A DNA stretch of 64,000 bases from JALZMG01 sp963844175 (GTDB lineage Bacteria; Actinomycetota; Acidimicrobiia; Acidimicrobiales; Ilumatobacteraceae). Below, one piece after another: positions 33,474 to 41,355 of the stretch. The position numbers and the translations under genes are program-made. The stretch covers positions 1-64,000 of the forward strand of contig CAWJNE010000012.1 of NCBI GenBank assembly GCA_963844175.1, in the 5' to 3' direction. Position 1 is the first letter of the stretch, and every line of letters begins with the position of its first letter. Under the pieces are notes generated by a model that saw only the letters and a program-made list of their open reading frames with translations, ran no database searches and was not told the DNA's origin.

Positions 33474-34268
33474 TCAGCGGCCCTTGAACTCGGGCTGGCG
33501 CTTGTCGACGAACGCGCGCACGGCTTCGGCCGTGTCGCCGGTGCCGAAGTTCACGCTCTGCGCTGCGCCCTCGTCGTCGAGCGCCTGCTCGAGGGTGATC
33601 CCGATCGCGTTGTCCAGCAAGCGCTTCGTCTGGGCCAGGGCGATCGGCGGTCCGGCAGCCAGGCGGCGGGCCCAGTCGTCGACGAAGGCGTCGAGCTCCC
33701 CGTCGGGGACGACGCGATTGACGAGCCCGATCCGGTCGGCCTCGGCGGCGTCGATGATGTCGGCGAACAGGGCCAGCTCCTTGGCGCGGTGCAGCCCGAT
33801 GCGTCGCGGCAGCACCCACGAGCCGCCGAAGTCGATCGTCAGGCCGCGGCGGGCGAAGATCTCGGAGAAGCGGGCCGTGTCGCCGGCGACGACGAGATCG
33901 CACAGCAGGGCCATGTTCATCCCGGCGCCGACGGCGACGCCGCGCACCTTGGCGATCGTCGGTTGAGGCAGCCGTCGCAGTGACAGCGCGACATCACCGA
34001 CGTGGCGCATCGACGCCAACGCATGAACCCGTTCGCCCTCGTCTCGCCCGGCCATGTCCCCGACGTCGGCACCCGAGCAGAAGTCACCGCCGGCGCCGGT
34101 CAGCACCATCACCCGGTCGGTGGACGTGCTGCCGATCTCGCGCAGCACGGCGAGCAGCTCCGTCCAGAGCTGGCCGTTGGCGGCGTTCTTGCGGTGCGGC
34201 CGGTTGAGCGTCACCGTCACCACGCCCGCCTCGCGGTCCACCAGCAGGGTCTCGAACGTCGCGGTCAT
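33474..34268 (-). CDS. enoyl-CoA hydratase/isomerase family protein
   Basis: This 264-aa crotonase-fold protein has VTVTLNRPHRKNAANGQLW at the N-terminus, the oxyanion-hole segments FCSGADVGDM and GVAVGAGMNMALLCDLVVA, and LTIDFGGSWVLPRRIG. The last segment has D in place of the usual catalytic glutamate region, so the exact reaction (hydration, isomerisation or other) is open. It is likely a CoA-ester enzyme of fatty-acid or branched-chain breakdown. It stands alone and diverges from the 36-aa gene. Confidence 0.9.
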   Translation of the reverse strand: MTATFETLLVDREAGVVTVTLNRPHRKNAANGQLWTELLAVLREIGSTSTDRVMVLTGAGGDFCSGADVGDMAGRDEGERVHALASMRHVGDVALSLRRLPQPTIAKVRGVAVGAGMNMALLCDLVVAGDTARFSEIFARRGLTIDFGGSWVLPRRIGLHRAKELALFADIIDAAEADRIGLVNRVVPDGELDAFVDDWARRLAAGPPIALAQTKRLLDNAIGITLEQALDDEGAAQSVNFGTGDTAEAVRAFVDKRQPEFKGR

Positions 34269-34309
34269 GGCGGCGACGTTACGTCCCGTGTCCCGGGAGA
34301 ATGGGGGTC

Positions 34310-34420
34310 GTGGGCTACAACCCGTACCGCCGCTTCAAGGCCCGGCCGAGCGACTACGTGCTCGTGGTCGCCGCCGTCGTGGTGGCGTTGGCCCTGGTGG
34401 CGTGGGCCCTGCTCGGCTGA
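34310..34420 (+). CDS. 36-aa single-pass membrane protein
   Basis: A GTG at 34310 opens MGYNPYRRFKARPSDY then VLVVAAVVVALALVAWALLG. It is a short basic N-terminus and one hydrophobic helix with a C-terminal glycine. Short proteins starting GYNP.R.F with one helix occur in Actinobacteria, with unknown role. An in-frame ATG at 34301 would add three residues. Its end is only 10 bp from the convergent yraN stop. Confidence 0.65.
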   Translation: MGYNPYRRFKARPSDYVLVVAAVVVALALVAWALLG

Positions 34421-34430
34421 TCACGGCGGA

Positions 34431-34772
34431 TCAGAAGGCGCCGTGGATGACCTCCAGGCGGCGACCGGTGATGGCGACCACGTCGAAGCGCACCTCGACG
34501 CCGTGCGTGCCCGACGTCGCCAGCCACTCGGCGGCCAGCCGACGCAACCGCTGCTGTTTCACCCGACCGACGGCCGATGCGGCCGGACCGAACGCATCGG
34601 TGCGGCGAGCTTTGACCTCGCACACGACGACGAGGCGTCGGTGGCGCAGGATCAGGTCGATCTCGCCGAGGGCGCAGCGCCAGTTGCGGGCCACGACCCG
34701 GTAGCCGTTGCGCTGATACCACCGCGCCGCCAGCTCCTCACCCCAGCGCCCCCGCTCGATGTGCGTCGCCAC
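34431..34772 (-). CDS. yraN: YraN/UPF0102 family endonuclease-like protein
   Basis: This 113-aa protein has the UPF0102 core: GRWGEELAARWYQRNGYRVV, then the nuclease-like ALGEIDLILRHRRLVVVCEV with E..D..E.K catalytic spacing (CEVKAR), and a C-terminal RFDVVAI. I chose GTG at 34772 because family members begin about ten residues before GRWGE; a longer read overlaps rplS coding. It lies downstream of rplS. In Actinobacteria yraN usually follows lepB and rnhB, which are absent here. Confidence 0.82.
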   Translation of the reverse strand: MATHIERGRWGEELAARWYQRNGYRVVARNWRCALGEIDLILRHRRLVVVCEVKARRTDAFGPAASAVGRVKQQRLRRLAAEWLATSGTHGVEVRFDVVAITGRRLEVIHGAF

Positions 34773-34860
34773 GCGACCGCTCCCGTCGCCGATCCAGTCG
34801 GGGAACGCGTGAGACGTTCGAGGCGCCGACACCGCCGCCGGGCCGGGCCCGGGCGAGGAG

Positions 34861-35208
34861 TCAGTAGGTGCGCTTCTCGCGGATCTTGGCCGCCTTGCCG
34901 GTGCGACCACGCAGGTAGTACAGCTTGGCCCGGCGGACGTCGCCGCGCTTGACGACCTCGATCTTCGTGACCGTCGGGGTGTGCAGCGGGAACGTGCGCT
35001 CGACGCCCACGCCGTAGCTCAACTTGCGGACGGTGTAGGTCTCCTGCAGCCCGCTGCCCTGGCGCCCGATCACGTTGCCCTGGAAGATCTGCACCCGCTC
35101 CTTGTTGCCCTCGACCACCCGGACGTGCACCTTCAGCTCGTCGCCGGGTGCGAAGTCGGGCACATCGGTGCGCAGCGACTCGTTGTCGATGAGATCGGTG
35201 GCTTTCAT
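34861..35208 (-). CDS. rplS: 50S ribosomal protein L19
   Basis: This 115-aa protein is standard L19: FAPGDELKVHVRVVEGNKER, QIFQGNVIGRQGSGLQETYT and VERTFPLHTPTVTKIEVV with the C-terminal GKAAKIREKR. It stabilises the interface with the 30S subunit. The ATG at 35208 is fixed by homology. It belongs to the rpsP-rimM-trmD-rplS cluster, 65 bp downstream of trmD. Confidence 0.97.
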   Translation of the reverse strand: MKATDLIDNESLRTDVPDFAPGDELKVHVRVVEGNKERVQIFQGNVIGRQGSGLQETYTVRKLSYGVGVERTFPLHTPTVTKIEVVKRGDVRRAKLYYLRGRTGKAAKIREKRTY

Positions 35209-35273
35209 CGTGGGCGTCCTTCGGAGCAGGCCGAGCCGCAGCGAAGGTGCTGCGGGCTGCGGGGCAGGGCCGT

Positions 35274-36008
35274 TCAAGGATACGGGAGCGCCGGGAACTC
35301 TTCCAACAGCCGCTCCTCCTCGACGGTCAGCCCACCACGGGCGTCGATCAGGTCCGGCCGATCGCTGATCGTGCGGTGGAGCGCTTGGGCCCTGCGCCAC
35401 CGGGCGACGAGCCCATGGTCCCCGCTGCGCAGCACCTCGGGCACGACCCAGCCCCGGAAGTCGGCCGGGCGCGTGAACTGCGGTTCCTCCAGCAGGCCGG
35501 CGGCGCCGAAGCTCTCGGTCTGCGAGCTGGTCTCGTTGCCCATCACCCCCGGGACGAGTCGGGTCACCGCCTCGACGACGAGGCACGCGGCGACCTCCCC
35601 GCCGGCGAGGACGATGTCGCCGACGCTCAGCTCGCCGTCCACCAGGTGCTGGCGGATGCGGTGGTCGACGCCCTCGTAGCGCCCGCAGAGCAGGCTGAAC
35701 CCGTCACCGCCCGCCAGCTCGACCGCCCGCCGCTGATCGAAGCGCGTCCCGCCCGGTCCGAGCAGGTACAGCGGACGCGGTGGGTCGACCTGCTCGACGG
35801 CGGCGAAGACGGGCTCGGGCCGCAGCAGCATCCCGGCCCCGCCGCCGAACGGGCTGTCGTCGACAGTGCGATGGACGTCCTCCGTGTGCGCCCGCAGGTC
35901 GTGCGTGCGCAGGTCGAGCAACCCCGAGGCGCGGGCCCGGCCGAGCAGGCTGGCCGAGCAGAACTGGTCGACGACACCCGGGAAGATCGTGAAGACGTCG
36001 ATCCGCAC
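35274..36008 (-). CDS. trmD: tRNA (guanine-N1)-methyltransferase
   Basis: This 244-aa SPOUT enzyme methylates G37 of tRNAs using SAM. Motifs are the N-terminal RIDVFTIFPGVVDQFCSAS, DDSPFGGGAGMLLRPEPVF, the trefoil-knot LLCGRYEGVDHRI with SVGDIVLAGGEVA, and GNETSSQTESF. GTG at 36008 shares one base with the rimM stop (TAGTG). The length is standard. Confidence 0.96.
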   Translation of the reverse strand: MRIDVFTIFPGVVDQFCSASLLGRARASGLLDLRTHDLRAHTEDVHRTVDDSPFGGGAGMLLRPEPVFAAVEQVDPPRPLYLLGPGGTRFDQRRAVELAGGDGFSLLCGRYEGVDHRIRQHLVDGELSVGDIVLAGGEVAACLVVEAVTRLVPGVMGNETSSQTESFGAAGLLEEPQFTRPADFRGWVVPEVLRSGDHGLVARWRRAQALHRTISDRPDLIDARGGLTVEEERLLEEFPALPYP

Positions 36009-36490
36009 TAGGCGTCGTACAGCTCGAACAGGCCTGCAGGCGGGTCGACGACGACGCGCTCCGGCGTCCGGTCGACCACGAACACGACTGGTACCAGCGC
36101 ACCACCCTCGAGCTCCAGCAGGTCGGCGGCCGGGTTGGCGATCACGGCGACGCACCGACCCCGCTCCAGGCCGGCGGCATCGACCACCCTCGTCCCGATC
36201 AGCTCGTGGACCCACAGCTCGGTGTCGTCGTCGACGGGTTCGGCGAACACCGGGGTGTTGGTGTAGCGCTGCGCCGAGACGCGATCGCCGATCTCGTCGA
36301 ACGTCACCAACCAGCGGTCGTGGTGGGGCGATGCCGCGGCGACGGTCAGCCAGCCGTCTCGGGCGAACCAGCGGGCGCCGGGCACCAGCCGTTCCGGCCG
36401 GTCGGTGGTCAGCTGGACGTTGATCTGTCCGCGGACCCCGTGGGCGCGGCGCAGGTGACCGATCTCCAGCAATCCGGGCGGCGGGCTCAC
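36008..36490 (-). CDS. rimM: 16S rRNA processing protein RimM
   Basis: This 160-aa RimM has the N-terminal EIGHLRRAHGVRGQINVQLT, DRWLVTFDEIGDRVSAQRYT, and the PRC-barrel half with ELWVHELIGTRVVDAAGLER and VVFVVDRTPERVVVDPPAGL. It helps mature the 30S head. GTG at 36490 matches the usual length; reading upstream runs into the KH gene in another frame. Confidence 0.93.
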   Translation of the reverse strand: MSPPPGLLEIGHLRRAHGVRGQINVQLTTDRPERLVPGARWFARDGWLTVAAASPHHDRWLVTFDEIGDRVSAQRYTNTPVFAEPVDDDTELWVHELIGTRVVDAAGLERGRCVAVIANPAADLLELEGGALVPVVFVVDRTPERVVVDPPAGLFELYDA

Positions 36491-36500
36491 GTACCGCCGA

Positions 36501-36782
36501 TCAATCGTCGAGGAACTCGATGTCGACCTCGGTGTCGTCGCGCGACGCTGCCGCGCGCACCACCGTGCGGATGCTCTGCGCCGTACGGCCACGGCGCCCG
36601 ATCACCCGACCGAGGTCGCCCGGCCCGACGCGCACGTCCAGGCGCACGCGCCCGCGGCTCTCGGAGGCGTCGACCTGGACGGCGTCCGGGTCGTCGACGA
36701 TCGAGCGGACGACGTGCGTCAGCACCGCGGCTGCGGTCGGCGCCAGCGCCTCGTTGCCGGCGACGTCGGCGACCTCGCTCAT
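36501..36782 (-). CDS. KH-domain RNA-binding protein
   Basis: This 93-aa protein has a single KH domain with the GxxG loop in LGRVIGRRGRTAQSIRTVVR, flanked by the expected strands and helices. It is the small KH protein encoded between rpsP and rimM in most Gram-positive bacteria (KhpA type). The ATG at 36782 overlaps the rpsP stop (ATGA). It binds RNA and probably acts in ribosome assembly or small-RNA regulation, by family inference. Confidence 0.93.
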   Translation of the reverse strand: MSEVADVAGNEALAPTAAAVLTHVVRSIVDDPDAVQVDASESRGRVRLDVRVGPGDLGRVIGRRGRTAQSIRTVVRAAASRDDTEVDIEFLDD

Positions 36783-37057
36783 GCTTCGGTCGACGCGGTC
36801 GACGACGTGGTCGCCGTGCCGACGCCGGCGATCTCGAGCAGCTTGCGCACCCGATCGGTGGGCTGAGCCCCCTGACGAAGCCACTTGGCGGCCTTGTCGT
36901 GGTCGATGCTCAACGTCGACGGGTCGGTGCGCGGGTTGTAGTGACCGACGATCTCGATGAACCGGCCGTCACGCGGCGAGCGCGAGTCGGCGGCGACGAT
37001 GCGGTACTGCGGCTGCTTGGTCTTGCCGACGCGGGTCAGGCGCAGCTTCACTGCCAT
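36779..37057 (-). CDS. rpsP: 30S ribosomal protein S16
   Basis: This 92-aa protein is S16: AVKLRLTRVGKTKQPQYRIV, ADSRSPRDGRFIEIVGHYNP and DKAAKWLRQGAQPTDRVRKL, with a short Thr/Ser-rich C-terminal tail. It lies 73 bp downstream of ffh and overlaps the KH gene. The ATG at 37057 is fixed by homology. Confidence 0.97.
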   Translation of the reverse strand: MAVKLRLTRVGKTKQPQYRIVAADSRSPRDGRFIEIVGHYNPRTDPSTLSIDHDKAAKWLRQGAQPTDRVRKLLEIAGVGTATTSSTASTEA

Positions 37058-37130
37058 GGGGATCCTCGAAGGTTGGCGGGACGGGCCCGGACGAACGCGG
37101 AGAGGTTATCGGCGCTCCGGCGCCCCCGGG

Positions 37131-38519
37131 TCAGCGAGGCATCCCGGGCAGGCCACCGGTCAGTTCGGCGAGGTCGGGGAACCCGCCCCCGGGCGGCAGT
37201 CCGGGCATGCCACGGCGCTTGCCCTTCTTGCCCTTCCCGGTCATGCCGAACCGCTTCATCATCTTCTGCATCTCGGCGAACTGCTTGACCAACCGGTTCA
37301 CGTCGGACGGCGACGTGCCCGACCCGTTGGCGATCCGCGTGCGCCGGGAACCGTTGATCAGCTGTGGCTGTGCCCGCTCGACCATCGTCATCGAGCGGAT
37401 GATCGCCTCGACCGGCTTCAGGTCGTCGTCACCGATCTCGGCGCCCTTCAGCTCCTTGGGCATGCCCGGCATCATCCCGAGCAGGTTGCCGAGCGGCCCC
37501 ATCTTCTTCAGCTGCTGCATCTGGGCGAGGAAGTCGTCGAGGGTGAAGGCGCCGTCGAGCAGCTTGCTCGCCGCCTCCTCGGCCTGGTCCTTCTCGAAGG
37601 CCTGCTCGGCCTGCTCGATCAGCGTCAGGACGTCGCCCATGCCGAGGATCCGCCCGGCCATGCGATCAGGGTGGAACTGCTCGAAGGCGTCGAGCTTCTC
37701 CCCCGTCGAGGCGAAGGCGATCGGCTTGCCGATCACCTCCTTGACCGACAGCGCAGCGCCGCCGCGGGCATCGCCGTCGAGCTTGGAGAGGATCACGCCG
37801 TCGATGGCCAGGGTGTCGTTGAACGCCTCGGCCACCCCGACGGCGTCCTGACCGGTCATCGCGTCGATGACGAGGAACGTGTAGTGCGGCGCCACGGCGC
37901 CGGAGATGAGGCGGACCTGCTGCATCATCTCGGCGTCGATCGCCAGCCGGCCTGCAGTGTCGACGATGAGGACGTCGCGCCCCAGGCGGCGGGCCTCGGC
38001 CAGTCCCTTGGCCGCCGTCAGCACAGGGTCGCCCGGCTCCGAGAACACCGGGACGTCGACCTGACCGCCCAACGTGCGCAGCTGTTCCACGGCCGCCGGT
38101 CGCTGCAGGTCGGCCCCGACCAGGAGCGGCTGGCGGCCCTGGGCCTTGAACCAGCGGGCCAGCTTGCCCGCCGCCGTGGTCTTGCCGGAGCCCTGGAGGC
38201 CGGCCATCAGGACGACCGTCGGCGGCCGCCCGGCATAGGTGATGCGCAGCGTCTCGCCGCCGAGCATCCGGGTCAGCTCGCCGTTGACGATCTTGACCAC
38301 CTGTTGGCTGGCGTCGAGGGCCTGCGAGCGGGTGGCGCCGATCGCCTCGGTGCGGATGCGGGCGATCACGTCTCGGGCCACGCCGACGTTGACATCGGCC
38401 TCGAGCAGCGCCGTGCGGATCTCGCGCAGGATCTCGTCGACGTCCGCCTCGGTCAGGCGACCCTTGCCGCGGATCCGCTTGACGATCCCTTCCAGCCGGT
38501 TGGACAGCGTCTCGAACAT
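37131..38519 (-). CDS. ffh: signal recognition particle protein Ffh
   Basis: This 462-aa SRP54-type GTPase has an N-domain (RLEGIVKRIRGKGRLTEADV), G1 MAGLQGSGKTTAAGKLARWF, IVDTAGRLAID, TKLDGDARGG region (SKLDGDARGGAALSV), and a C-terminal methionine-rich M domain (MQQLKKMGPLGNLLGMMPGM) that binds signal sequences and 4.5S RNA. It targets nascent proteins to the membrane through FtsY, encoded 4 kb away. The start is ATG at 38519. Confidence 0.97.
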   Translation of the reverse strand: MFETLSNRLEGIVKRIRGKGRLTEADVDEILREIRTALLEADVNVGVARDVIARIRTEAIGATRSQALDASQQVVKIVNGELTRMLGGETLRITYAGRPPTVVLMAGLQGSGKTTAAGKLARWFKAQGRQPLLVGADLQRPAAVEQLRTLGGQVDVPVFSEPGDPVLTAAKGLAEARRLGRDVLIVDTAGRLAIDAEMMQQVRLISGAVAPHYTFLVIDAMTGQDAVGVAEAFNDTLAIDGVILSKLDGDARGGAALSVKEVIGKPIAFASTGEKLDAFEQFHPDRMAGRILGMGDVLTLIEQAEQAFEKDQAEEAASKLLDGAFTLDDFLAQMQQLKKMGPLGNLLGMMPGMPKELKGAEIGDDDLKPVEAIIRSMTMVERAQPQLINGSRRTRIANGSGTSPSDVNRLVKQFAEMQKMMKRFGMTGKGKKGKRRGMPGLPPGGGFPDLAELTGGLPGMPR

Positions 38520-38595
38520 GCCGTTGCGACGCTACCGACGACCGATGACGGTGCGCTCGCGCCGTATCGGGCGTTTCATTCGCAAGGGTAATGAG

Positions 38596-38604
38596 TTAGG
38601 CTAA
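38596..38604. promoter_or_regulatory. TTAGGCTAA palindrome before the MarR gene
   Basis: TTAG-G-CTAA is a perfect 9-bp palindrome ending 5 bp before the GTG start of the MarR regulator, in an A/T-richer stretch (TAATGAGTTAGGCTAAGG) that stands out in this GC-rich genome. A MarR autoregulatory operator or a -10 element are both possible. Confidence 0.4.
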
Positions 38605-38609
38605 GGATC

Positions 38610-39050
38610 GTGCGTGCGTCGACGACCTCCCGAACGGACGCCGCGCTCGCCAGCTCGCTGCGGCTCAGCGTGATGCGACTGGCCCGGCGGTTGCGCCTCG
38701 AGCGCTCGGGCGACGACCGCACGCTCAACCAGCTCGCCGTGCTCGGCACGCTCGAACGGCGCGGACCGCAGAGCGTCGGCCAGCTGGCCGCCCTGGAGAA
38801 GGTCAAGCCGCCGTCGATGACGCGGACCGTCGCCTGCCTCGAGGATGCCGGGCTCGTCACCCGCCGCCCGCACGACCGGGACGGCCGCCAGGTCGTCGTC
38901 GACCTGACCCCCGCCGCACGCGAGGTGCTGGCCGACGACCGTCGCCGGCGCGACGCCTGGCTCGCCCAGCACCTCGGCGATCTGGCACCGGACGACCTCG
39001 AGCTGCTGCAGCGCGTCGCGCCGCTGCTCGAGCGCCTGGCCGAAGCATGA
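38610..39050 (+). CDS. MarR family transcriptional regulator
   Basis: This 146-aa winged-helix protein has MRLARRLRLERSGDDRTLNQ, the recognition helix GQLAALEKVKPPSMTRTVAC and the wing LVTRRPHDRDGRQVVVDLT. The Asp-Arg wing pair is typical of MarR. It lies just upstream of an MFS exporter gene, from which it is separated by three tandem repeats; the pair is a classic drug-efflux unit. Effector ligands are unknown. GTG at 38610 is the start. Confidence 0.9.
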   Translation: MRASTTSRTDAALASSLRLSVMRLARRLRLERSGDDRTLNQLAVLGTLERRGPQSVGQLAALEKVKPPSMTRTVACLEDAGLVTRRPHDRDGRQVVVDLTPAAREVLADDRRRRDAWLAQHLGDLAPDDLELLQRVAPLLERLAEA

Positions 39051-39242
39051 TGCGCACGTTGAACCTCCCGCGCCGAACGCAGTGCCGCGGCCTGCGTGGC
39101 CGGGGAACGCCGTGATGCGCACGTTGAACCTCCCGCGCCGAATGCAGTGCCGCGGCCTGCGTGGCCGGGGAACGCCGTGATGCGCACGTTGAGCCTCCCG
39201 CGCCGAATGCAGTGCCGCGGCCTGCGTGGCCGGGGAACGCCG
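39048..39242 (+). repeat. three tandem 65-bp repeats between marR and the MFS gene
   Basis: Units at 39048-39112, 39113-39177 and 39178-39242 differ by one base each (AACGCAG versus AATGCAG, GTTGAACC versus GTTGAGCC). Each starts TGATGCGCACGTT and ends GGGGAACGCCG. The first TGA is the marR stop. The last unit runs into the MFS start GTGAGGGTCACGTT, which looks like a further copy of the unit head. Each unit carries, inverted, the core GCGTTCCCCGGCCAC also found at 16958-16972. Confidence 0.95.
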
Positions 39243-40543
39243 TGAGGGTCACGTTCGCCGCACTGGCCACCCGCAACTACCGGCTGTTCGCCACCGGGTC
39301 CCTGGTCTCCAACGTCGGCACGTGGATGCAGCGCGTCGCCCAGGACTGGTTGATCCTCACGCTGACCGCCAGCGCCGGCGCGCTGGGGCTGACGACCGGT
39401 CTGCAGTTCCTACCGATGCTGCTGTTCTCCCCGATCGCCGGCGTCGTTGCCGACCGCTACCCGAAGCGCCGGGTGCTCATGATCACCCAGGTCGTGCTCG
39501 GGGTGAGCGCAGCGACGCTCGGCCTGCTCGCCGTCACCGGGACGGCGCAGCCGTGGCACGTCTACGTCCTGGCCTTCGTCTTCGGGACCGGCGCAGCGTT
39601 CGACGTCCCCGCTCGCCAGGCCTTCGTCAACGAGATGGTCGGCCCCGAGCGGCTGGTCAACGCCGTGGCCCTCAACTCGGCGGCATTCAACCTCGCCCGG
39701 ATGATCGGGCCGGCGCTCGCCGGCCTGCTCATCGCCTGGCTCGGTTCGGGGGTCACCGCCACGGGCTGGGTGATCCTGGTCAACGCCACCACGTACGCCG
39801 CCGTGATCGTGTCGCTGGCCCGGATGCGCACGAGCGAGCTGGCGCCGTCGGCACCGATCGGGCGCGGCCGCGGGCAACTGCGCGAGGGCATCGCCTACGT
39901 GCGCCGGAGACCGGACCTCATGCTCGTGATGGCTGTCGTTTTCGTCGCCGGCACGTTCGGGCTGAACTTCCAGATGACGACGGCGCTGATGGCGACCGAG
40001 GTCTACGGCAAGGGCGCCGGCGAGTACGGCATCCTCGGCTCGATCATCGCCGTCGGGTCGCTGGCCGGGTCGCTGCTCGCCGCCCGCCGCGTCCGGTCCC
40101 GCCAACGGTTGATCATCGTCGCCGCCATCGCCTTCGGCAGCATCGAGCTGGTCGCCGGGCTGATGCCGACGTACCTCACGTTCGCCGCCATCCTCCCCCT
40201 GTGCGGGTTCGCCGCGTTGACGGTGATCACGGCGGCCAACGCCTTCGTGCAGATGTCCGTCGACGCCCAGGTGCGCGGCCGGGTGATGGCGCTGTACATG
40301 GCCATCTTCATGGGCGGGACGCCGTTCGGGTCACCACTGCTGGGCTGGATCGCCGACCAGTTCGGGGCGCGCTGGACCCTGCTCGGCGGCGGCGCCCTGA
40401 CCGTCCTGGGGACGCTCGGCGCGGCGGCCGTCTTCGGACGGCGCCAGGGCGTGGTGGTCGCGACGCAGCTGCGACCGATGCCGCGGGTCTGGATCACGGG
40501 TCGCGAGGCGCCCGGCGTGACCGACACGGTCGTCGCCGCCTGA
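39242..40543 (+). CDS. MFS transporter, probable efflux pump
   Basis: This 433-aa protein is a DHA3-like major facilitator (enterobactin-exporter type): TRNYRLFATGSLVSNVGTWM at the start, RVAQDWLILTLTASAGALGL, the loop VVADRYPKRRVLMITQ between helices 2 and 3, and the second-half loop SLLAARRVRSRQRLII. About twelve helices are visible. GTG at 39242 begins right after the tandem repeats. With the upstream MarR gene it suggests regulated export of a toxic compound. The substrate is unknown. Confidence 0.9.
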   Translation: MRVTFAALATRNYRLFATGSLVSNVGTWMQRVAQDWLILTLTASAGALGLTTGLQFLPMLLFSPIAGVVADRYPKRRVLMITQVVLGVSAATLGLLAVTGTAQPWHVYVLAFVFGTGAAFDVPARQAFVNEMVGPERLVNAVALNSAAFNLARMIGPALAGLLIAWLGSGVTATGWVILVNATTYAAVIVSLARMRTSELAPSAPIGRGRGQLREGIAYVRRRPDLMLVMAVVFVAGTFGLNFQMTTALMATEVYGKGAGEYGILGSIIAVGSLAGSLLAARRVRSRQRLIIVAAIAFGSIELVAGLMPTYLTFAAILPLCGFAALTVITAANAFVQMSVDAQVRGRVMALYMAIFMGGTPFGSPLLGWIADQFGARWTLLGGGALTVLGTLGAAAVFGRRQGVVVATQLRPMPRVWITGREAPGVTDTVVAA

Positions 40544-40552
40544 TCGGCGTCT

Positions 40553-40840
40553 CTACAGCGAGCGAGCCACCGGGGAGGCGGCGTACGGGGTCATCCGCAG
40601 CCCACGGCGCGGGACCTCGGTCACCGCGTCGTCGCCCAGCGCAGCGTTGATCCCGGCGCGCAGCTGCTCGGACCGACGAGGGGTGAGGATCGGCAGGTCG
40701 ACGGCGCCGGCCAGCTCGGCGGAGGTGCGCACCTTGCCCGGGCGCTGCCCGAGCGCGGAGATCATCGCCCGCTGCTTGGCGCCGAGCACCGGTGGCGTGG
40801 CGTCATCGGGGAACGGCGAGGCGTACGAAGGGAAGGCCAT
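40553..40840 (-). CDS. small winged-helix-like protein
   Basis: This 95-aa protein has a Pro/Ser-rich N-terminus, then KQRAMISALGQRPGKVRTSA, ELAGAVDLPILTPRRSEQLR and TEVPRRGLRMTPYA. The last two parts fit the helix-helix-wing pattern of an OmpR/PhoB-like or SARP-like DNA-binding domain without a receiver. It converges on the MFS gene (10 bp). Function is unknown. Confidence 0.6.
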   Translation of the reverse strand: MAFPSYASPFPDDATPPVLGAKQRAMISALGQRPGKVRTSAELAGAVDLPILTPRRSEQLRAGINAALGDDAVTEVPRRGLRMTPYAASPVARSL

Positions 40841-40958
40841 CGCTCGGACGGTAGGAGTCCTTCGTTTCGGCCGTGTTCCAGGCCCGTGAACGGGCGACGG
40901 CGCCCATGGAATACGGTCGGCGGTGGGCCCGCCAGCGGCCCGATCGAGAGGAGGGCCG

Positions 40959-41339
40959 ATGAGCGCACGAGTGGTGCATTTCGAGATCCCGTTCGAGAAC
41001 GGGGACCGAGCACGGGAGTTCTACCGGGACGTCTTCGAGTGGTCGCTCGAATCGATGCCCGAGATGGGCTACACGATCGTGTCGACCGGACCGCGCGGCG
41101 ACGACGGGATGCCGTCGGAGCCGGGCTACATCGGCGGCGGCATGTTCGAACGCCAGGATGAGCTGAAGACCCCCGTGCTCGTGATGGCCGTCGACGACAT
41201 CGAGAAGACCCTGGCCACCGTGGAAGAGCACGGGGGCACGACGGCGATCCCGAAGATGCCGGTCGGCGACATGGGGTTCGCGGCGTACTTCCACGACACC
41301 GAGGGGAACGTCCTCGGTCTGTGGCAGAACGCCAGCTGA
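40959..41339 (+). CDS. VOC (glyoxalase/bleomycin resistance) family protein
   Basis: This 126-aa protein has the paired beta-alpha-beta-beta-beta units of the vicinal oxygen chelate fold: VVHFEIPFENGDRAREFYRD with the first metal-site histidine, PVLVMAVDDIEKTLATVEEH in the second half, and FHDTEGNVLGLWQ with the C-terminal ligand. A strong ribosome binding site (GAGAGGAGGG) precedes the ATG at 40959. Substrate is unknown. Confidence 0.9.
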   Translation: MSARVVHFEIPFENGDRAREFYRDVFEWSLESMPEMGYTIVSTGPRGDDGMPSEPGYIGGGMFERQDELKTPVLVMAVDDIEKTLATVEEHGGTTAIPKMPVGDMGFAAYFHDTEGNVLGLWQNAS

Positions 41340-41355
41340 AACGGGCCCGGCAGGG

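Noticed and set aside
34301..34420. ATG at 34301 as start of the 36-aa membrane protein
   Set aside because: It places the ribosome binding site too close. GTG at 34310 gives the GYNPYR start, so I list it as the more likely choice.
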